From: Dasania marina DSM 21967
GTDB lineage: Bacteria; Pseudomonadota; Gammaproteobacteria; Pseudomonadales; Dasaniaceae
NCBI RefSeq assembly: GCF_000373485.1
Contig: NZ_KB891585.1
Location: 547,861 to 611,860, forward strand
Reading direction: 5' to 3'
DNA: 64,000 bases
The position numbers and the translations under genes were made by a program. A model generated the notes under the pieces. It saw only the letters and a program-made list of their open reading frames with translations. It was not told the origin of the DNA and ran no database searches. Of the stretch, positions 59,159 through 64,000 are shown piece after piece. The first letter of the stretch is position 1. The number at the start of each line of letters is the position of its first letter.

Positions 59159-61834
59159 TCATCCCTCCGCCACAATCCGATTCAAAACATACCGCAACAC
59201 ACCACCAGCCCGGTAATACTCAACCTCAACCGCCGTATCTAACCGCAACTGCAACTGAATATCTCGCTGCTTACCATCCGCATAATGAATCACCGCACTA
59301 ACCACCTGGCTAGGCTGTACCGCTTGATCTAAACCCAAAATATCAAAACGCTCATCACCGGTGAGTGCAAAAGTTTTACGCCCTTCGCCGGGCATAAACT
59401 GCAAGGGTAATACACCCATGCCCACCAGATTTGACCTATGGATGCGCTCAAAGCTTTCCACTATCACGGCCTTGGCACCTAGCAACAAGGTGCCCTTAGC
59501 GGCCCAATCGCGGCTGGAGCCGGTGCCGTATTCTTTACCGGCAACGACTACTGTGGCCACACCTTTGGCTTGGTAGTCCATGGCCGCATCGTAAATAAAC
59601 ATGGGCTCGGTGCTGCCGCTTAGGCGAGTATAGCCGCCTTCGATCTGCGGGGTCATTTCATTGCGTATGCGTATATTGCCGAATGTGCCGCGCATCATCA
59701 CTTCGTGGTTACCGCGGCGCGAGCCATAGGAGTTGAAGTCGCTGTCGGCCACACTATTGTCACGCAAATACTGTGCGGCGGGGCTATCTAAGGGTATAGA
59801 ACCGGCGGGCGAGATGTGGTCGGTGGTTATGGAGTCACCCAGCATCGCCAGCATCGGCGCTTGTAAAATATTGCTTTGGTTACCTGCATACTGCGGCTCA
59901 AAAAACGGCGGTAATTGTATATAGGTGGAATCAGGGGAGAAGTTATAGGCAGCACTGCGGCTGGTCTCTATTGCGCGCCAGCTGTCATCACCTTTAAAGA
60001 CCTCTGCGTATTCCGAGGTAAACATAGAACTGCTAACGGTAAGTACCAAGTCGGCAATTTCCTGGTTAGTGGGCCAGATGTCGCGTAAGTATACCGGCTC
60101 GCCGTTAGTGTCGGTGCCTAGGGGCTCGGTGCTTAAATCTATACGGGTGGTGCCCGCTAAGGCATAGGCCACTACCAATGGCGGTGACGCCAACCAGTTG
60201 GCCTGTACCAGCGGATGTATACGGCCTTCAAAATTTCGGTTGCCCGACAATACTGATGACACCACTAGGTCGTTATTTTTGATAGTGTCGGCTACGGCGC
60301 TATCCAAGGGCCCAGAGTTGCCTATGCAGGTGGTGCAGCCATAGCCCACTAAATTAAAACCCAAATCGTTGAGTGATGTTTGCAGCCCCGCTTTTCCTAA
60401 ATAATCGGTCACCACTTTTGAACCCGGTGCTAATGAAGATTTTACCCAGGGCTTTCTCTGTAAGCCTTTGGCCAAGGCTTTTTGGGCAACTAAACCTGCG
60501 CCTATCATCACTGAGGGGTTAGATGTGTTGGTGCAAGAGGTGATGGCGGCAATTACCACGTCGCCGTGATGCATGGCCTCGTCGCTACCGGCCAAAGCAA
60601 ATGCGGTATCGAGTTGATCGTGCTTACCTTGCAGATCAATAAAATCATCAATCGCTTTATTTAAATTGCGTACTGCAACGCGATCTTGTGGCCGTTTGGG
60701 CCCGGCCAAGTTCGCTTCAACCGTGCTCATATCTAGCTGCAACGTGGCGGAAAAATCGGCTACTTGATAGTTTTCGTCGCGCCACATGCCCTGCGCTTTG
60801 CTATAGGCTTCGACTAAAGCAATGGTGTCTTCGTCACGGCCACTTAAGCGCAGGTAGTTAATGGTTTGTTGATCTACGGGGAAGAAACCACAGGTGGCCC
60901 CATACTCCGGAGACATATTGGCTATGGTGGCGCGATCGGCCAGTGGTAAATGGTCTAGGCCGGCACCATAAAACTCGACAAACTTACCCACCACGCCATG
61001 CGCCCGCAGCATTTCTACCACTCTTAACACCAAATCGGTAGCGGTGATGCCTTCCTGCAATTTGCCGGTTAATTCAAAACCGACCACATCGGGGATTAAC
61101 ATAGAGATAGGCTGGCCTAGCATCGCCGCTTCCGCCTCTATGCCGCCAACGCCCCAGCCCAACACGCCCAGTCCGTTAATCATGGTGGTGTGGCTGTCAG
61201 TGCCTACCAGTGTATCGGGGTAGGCAAACAGCTGATCGCCGTCACTGTGCGACCACACGGTTTTGGCTAAATACTCCAGGTTAACCTGATGGCATATACC
61301 GGTGCCGGGTGGCACTACCCTAAAGTTGTCAAAGGCCCCTTGGCCCCATTTTAAAAACTCATAGCGCTCGCCATTACGCTGCATCTCTATAGCAACGTTT
61401 TCGTCAAAGGCGGATGCGGTGGCAAATTTGTCTATGCTTACCGAGTGGTCTATTACTAAATCTACCGGCGATAAGGGGTTTATTTTTTGAGGATCTAGGC
61501 CCTGCTTCACCAGCGCATCGCGCATCGCCGCCAGATCAACCACGGCGGGGACGCCGGTAAAATCTTGCATTAAAACTCGTGCGGGGTGATAGGCGACCTC
61601 TTGGTCGCTACCCTTGCCGGCACTGGCAGCCAAGGCCTCAATATCATCGCGGCTGCAAACTAGGCCATCTTCGTGACGCAACAGGTTTTCCAGTAAAATC
61701 TTAGTGCTAATAGGCAGCCTGCTGACCCCGGCCTTGGCGGCTAACTCACCACCATTAATCGCATAATAAGCGTAGCTTTTACCGTTAACTTGCAACGTAT
61801 TTAGGGTGTTAAAGGTATTTGATGATTGAGACAT
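59159..61834 (-). CDS. acnA: Aconitate hydratase A
   Basis: An 891-residue cytoplasmic aconitase of the IRP1/AcnA type, exactly the E. coli length. [4Fe-4S] cysteines are in ITSCTNTSNPSVM (near 433) and GYGCTTCIGNSGPL (near 500 and 503). The C-terminal swivel domain has KEYGTGSSRDWAAKG and ESFERIHRSNLVGMGVLPL. AcnA is usually the stress-stable isoenzyme. It is monocistronic and divergent from a GNAT gene. Confidence 0.97.
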   Translation of the reverse strand: MSQSSNTFNTLNTLQVNGKSYAYYAINGGELAAKAGVSRLPISTKILLENLLRHEDGLVCSRDDIEALAASAGKGSDQEVAYHPARVLMQDFTGVPAVVDLAAMRDALVKQGLDPQKINPLSPVDLVIDHSVSIDKFATASAFDENVAIEMQRNGERYEFLKWGQGAFDNFRVVPPGTGICHQVNLEYLAKTVWSHSDGDQLFAYPDTLVGTDSHTTMINGLGVLGWGVGGIEAEAAMLGQPISMLIPDVVGFELTGKLQEGITATDLVLRVVEMLRAHGVVGKFVEFYGAGLDHLPLADRATIANMSPEYGATCGFFPVDQQTINYLRLSGRDEDTIALVEAYSKAQGMWRDENYQVADFSATLQLDMSTVEANLAGPKRPQDRVAVRNLNKAIDDFIDLQGKHDQLDTAFALAGSDEAMHHGDVVIAAITSCTNTSNPSVMIGAGLVAQKALAKGLQRKPWVKSSLAPGSKVVTDYLGKAGLQTSLNDLGFNLVGYGCTTCIGNSGPLDSAVADTIKNNDLVVSSVLSGNRNFEGRIHPLVQANWLASPPLVVAYALAGTTRIDLSTEPLGTDTNGEPVYLRDIWPTNQEIADLVLTVSSSMFTSEYAEVFKGDDSWRAIETSRSAAYNFSPDSTYIQLPPFFEPQYAGNQSNILQAPMLAMLGDSITTDHISPAGSIPLDSPAAQYLRDNSVADSDFNSYGSRRGNHEVMMRGTFGNIRIRNEMTPQIEGGYTRLSGSTEPMFIYDAAMDYQAKGVATVVVAGKEYGTGSSRDWAAKGTLLLGAKAVIVESFERIHRSNLVGMGVLPLQFMPGEGRKTFALTGDERFDILGLDQAVQPSQVVSAVIHYADGKQRDIQLQLRLDTAVEVEYYRAGGVLRYVLNRIVAEG

Positions 61835-62152
61835 AGTTGACTTCCATAAACCTGGGGGTTAAACAATAAAACTAACCTTGCTCTCTTGAGCGTACACTAT
61901 TCACAGTATTAAAGAGTCACACTAGCCCTTCTATAGTAAAAATCAACTCTCTAGTCGCCAATGTTGACTCATCGATTCAAGCACCTATGAGCTATAAACT
62001 ATGGGCCATAACTCATGAATCAAACATATTTTGATTAGTAAAATGACGCAAAACACCACACACAAGGATAAACCAACCCTTTTAGGGAGCTTTCACTCCA
62101 CCTTACATCACGTTACGCTATTGTAAATAAAGGTTTGTATTGGAGTATATTT
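61835..62152. other. acnA/GNAT divergent intergenic region
   Basis: About 318 bases that should hold both promoters. I found no pair of hexamers good enough to report and no regulator motif that I recognise with confidence. Confidence 0.5.
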
Positions 62153-62830
62153 ATGGCTACAACCCATCAAGGATCAATAGGATCTATTTCCCCACAAAAC
62201 AATAATGACAGCTCTGAACAAAGCGCTGAAGCTATTGCGGTTATCAACACCAAACCTGAAGACTTTGAGGCATTAATAGAGATGGTTTTTAATGCTTTTA
62301 AAAATGACCCTTTTTTATCTTGGGCATTTACCAACCCCGCCTCTCGCAAACAGTTTTTATCATTATTTTTACAAGGCTCGCTGCGCTACCCATGGGTTTT
62401 TCATACCGAAAATCATGAAGCGCTTGTTGCCTGGATACCACCTGGCGGCAGTGTGTTTACCCAACAACAAAAAGAGAACTTTTCTGACATGTTGCAACAA
62501 CTATGTGGCGACAGAGCAGATGAAGTCGCCTCTGCTTTTGACCTGTTCGCAGAAATGCAGCCAAACCCGGCGCTTAATTATTATTATCTAGGCCTGCTGT
62601 GCACAAACACCCATTACCGAGGTAAAGATATAGGCATAAATTTATTAAAAGAAAACTTAGCCAGAGTGGATGAGCTCGATATGCCAGCCTACTTAGAATC
62701 AAGCAACATCGCTAATAACCCACGCTATGAAACGGCGGGATTTAAAAGCATTGGCTCTTTTCAAGCACCCAATAATGGACCTATCATCACTGGTATGTGG
62801 CGGGATAAAAAAGCACAAAGGCCCGACTAA
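62153..62830 (+). CDS. GNAT-family N-acetyltransferase
   Basis: A 225-residue acetyltransferase. The first 25 residues are polar (TTHQGSIGSISPQNNNDSSEQSA); the GNAT core follows with DFEALIEMVFNAFKNDPFLSWAF, YYYLGLLCTNTHYRGKDIGINLLKENL (acetyl-CoA loop RGKDIG) and PAYLESSNIANNPRYETAGF. ATG 62153 is chosen because GGAG lies seven bases upstream; an in-frame TTG at 62135 is less likely. The pattern resembles GNATs near MarR-type or toxin-resistance acetyltransferases, but no substrate can be named. Confidence 0.88.
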   Translation: MATTHQGSIGSISPQNNNDSSEQSAEAIAVINTKPEDFEALIEMVFNAFKNDPFLSWAFTNPASRKQFLSLFLQGSLRYPWVFHTENHEALVAWIPPGGSVFTQQQKENFSDMLQQLCGDRADEVASAFDLFAEMQPNPALNYYYLGLLCTNTHYRGKDIGINLLKENLARVDELDMPAYLESSNIANNPRYETAGFKSIGSFQAPNNGPIITGMWRDKKAQRPD

Positions 62831-62930
62831 TTCTATAAAACATAGTACTGGCGCGAAAATTACTGGATGCCATATGCCTAGTTATAGCTAACAGCTTTTT
62901 CAACGCCATTTTGCAGGTAGTTAATAACAG

Positions 62931-62962
62931 CCAAAAAAAATCCCCGCACTGGCGGGGATTTT
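62931..62962 (-). terminator. Terminator of lysS, possibly bidirectional
   Basis: AATCCCCGC (62939-62947) and GCGGGGATT (62952-62960) surround ACTG. On the minus strand a run of T's (A-run 62933-62940) follows. It lies just past the lysS stop and convergent to the GNAT gene. Confidence 0.92.
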
Positions 62963-62966
62963 AAAG

Positions 62967-64000
62967 CTAGGCCTGTGCCCGCATATGCGGAAACAGTAAT
63001 ACATCTCGAATCGTCGGTGAGTCAGTAAACAACATCACCAAGCGATCTATACCTATGCCCTCACCCGCTGTTGGCGGTAAGCCGTATTCTAGCGCGGCTA
63101 TGTAGTCAGCATCGTAATGCATGGCTTCGTCGTCACCGGCGTCTTTTTCGGCAACCTGTGCTTGAAAGCGTTCGGCTTGGTCTTCAGCGTCATTAAGCTC
63201 TGAGAAGCCATTAGCAATTTCGCGGCCACCCACGAAAAACTCAAAGCGATCAGTCACAAAAGGGTTGTCGTTGTTACGACGCGCCAACGGTGATACTTCG
63301 GTGGGGTATTCAGTAATGAAGGTCGGTTGAATTAAGTGCTGCTCTACCACTTCATCAAATATTTCCATTTGTACTTTGCCTAAGCCGTATATGTCTTTCA
63401 GCTTAATACCTAAACCTTCGGCTACTTTACGGGCGCTTGCTAGGTCGGCAATATCTTCCGCTTTTATCTCTGGGCAGTATTGCAAAATAGAATCGAATAC
63501 CGAGATGCGCGCAAAGGGCTGAGCTAAATCATACTCTATGGTTTTCACCACTTCGCCTTCGGCATCGCGTACGGTATTCACTAAAGTGGTGGTGCCTAGT
63601 ACCGACTGCGCCATTTTACGCAACATATCTTCGGTGAGATTCATCAAGTCTTTGTAATCGGCATAGGCTTGGTAAAACTCTACCATGGTGAACTCGGGGT
63701 TGTGACGAGTCGATAAGCCTTCGTTGCGAAAGTTGCGGTTAATTTCGTATACCCGTTCAAAACCACCTACTACTAAACGCTTGAGGTAGAGCTCGGGCGC
63801 TACCCGCAGGTACATGTCCATATCTAGGGTATTGTGGTGGGTAATAAAAGGACGCGCCGTGGCACCACCAGGTATGGTGTGCATCATGGGGGTCTCTACC
63901 TCCATAAAGTTTTCAGCGTCAAAGTAGTTGCGCATAAAGCTAATCATTTTGGAGCGCGTTTTAAACACATCCCGCGACTCGGGGCTCATGATTAAATCCA
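62967..64000 (-). CDS. lysS: Lysyl-tRNA synthetase (5' part outside window)
   Basis: The C-terminal 344 residues of a class II lysyl-tRNA synthetase. The frame continues to the window edge (DLIMSPESR precedes [10 protein letters not shown]), so the Met at 63989 is internal and the start lies beyond base 64000. Motif 1 is near [11 protein letters not shown], motif 2 is [23 protein letters not shown], and motif 3 is [26 protein letters not shown]. The catalytic core is complete; the anticodon-binding OB domain is outside the window. Confidence 0.97.
   Translation of the reverse strand, partial: DLIMSPESRDVFKTRSKMISFMRNYFDAENFMEVETPMMHTIPGGATARPFITHHNTLDMDMYLRVAPELYLKRLVVGGFERVYEINRNFRNEGLSTRHNPEFTMVEFYQAYADYKDLMNLTEDMLRKMAQSVLGTTTLVNTVRDAEGEVVKTIEYDLAQPFARISVFDSILQYCPEIKAEDIADLASARKVAEGLGIKLKDIYGLGKVQMEIFDEVVEQHLIQPTFITEYPTEVSPLARRNNDNPFVTDRFEFFVGGREIANGFSELNDAEDQAERFQAQVAEKDAGDDEAMHYDADYIAALEYGLPPTAGEGIGIDRLVMLFTDSPTIRDVLLFPHMRAQA

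Noticed and set aside
1-64000. tRNA, rRNA or prophage genes
   Set aside because: No tRNA-like cloverleaf with a GTTCRANNC arm, no rRNA conserved segments and no phage structural or integrase genes were recognised. A covariance-model tRNA scan would settle the first point.

Overview
The window reads as chromosomal DNA from a free-living, flagellated gammaproteobacterium of moderate G+C. The flagellar/chemotaxis gene order (fliEFGHIJ, fliKLMNOPQR, flhBA-flhF-fleN-fliA, cheYZAB, motCD, parC-parP-cheW) and the ccmABCDEFGHI set next to it follow the Pseudomonas/marine-gammaproteobacterial pattern. A Cellvibrionales/Spongiibacteraceae-like marine bacterium would fit, but that placement is inference. 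No rRNA, tRNA, prophage, complete insertion sequence or CRISPR array was recognised.

Layout. 1-1020: a lipoprotein gene cut by the window edge and a DUF1289 gene. 1352-4150: a long-type aconitase B. 4457-8105: carbonic anhydrase, K+-channel-like protein, NhaA antiporter and DUF2235 hydrolase, all on the minus strand. 8607-9660: a YkgJ-type Cys-cluster protein and an orphan ORF with ADP-ribosyltransferase-like motifs, among short tandem repeats. 9807-17560: cytochrome c maturation genes ccmI to ccmA (minus strand), split between ccmC and ccmB by a repeat-bearing gap with an unlisted 42-residue membrane peptide. 17772-20733: plus-strand FliK-like and FlhB-tail-like genes, a DCC thiol protein and thiopurine methyltransferase. 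20930-52481: about 31 kb of flagellar and chemotaxis genes, nearly all on the minus strand. The exceptions are a plus-strand periplasmic binding-protein gene lodged between fliR and flhB, and a minus-strand Hpt/response-regulator-phosphatase/STAS module between fliK and fliJ. 52824-55986: mscS, ttcA and mdh. 56040-59100: an accessory island. 59159-61834: acnA. 62153-62830: a GNAT. The window ends inside lysS.

The flagellar block appears to be organised as a sigma-54 cascade. I found GG-N10-GC type promoters upstream of parC, cheW, flhA, flhB, fliL, fliK and fliE. Together with fliA (sigma-28), fleN, flhF and the HptB/HsbR/HsbA-like partner-switch genes this suggests Pseudomonas-style hierarchical control and polar flagella, with ParC/ParP positioning the chemotaxis array.

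The most unusual part is the island between mdh and acnA. Two inverted copies of a highly structured, hairpin-rich repeat (56433-56571 and 58729-58867, with weaker homology further out) bracket a trypsin-like protease gene, an integron attC-like site, a HEPN-like ORF and a GNAT gene. In the two copies a hairpin keeps its loop and closing base pairs while the rest of its stem has been replaced by a different complementary sequence, so the fold rather than the sequence has been conserved. The outer arms of the repeat also resemble attC R boxes. I read it as a candidate integrase-less cassette cluster or a structured mobile element. No integrase or transposase is present in the window.
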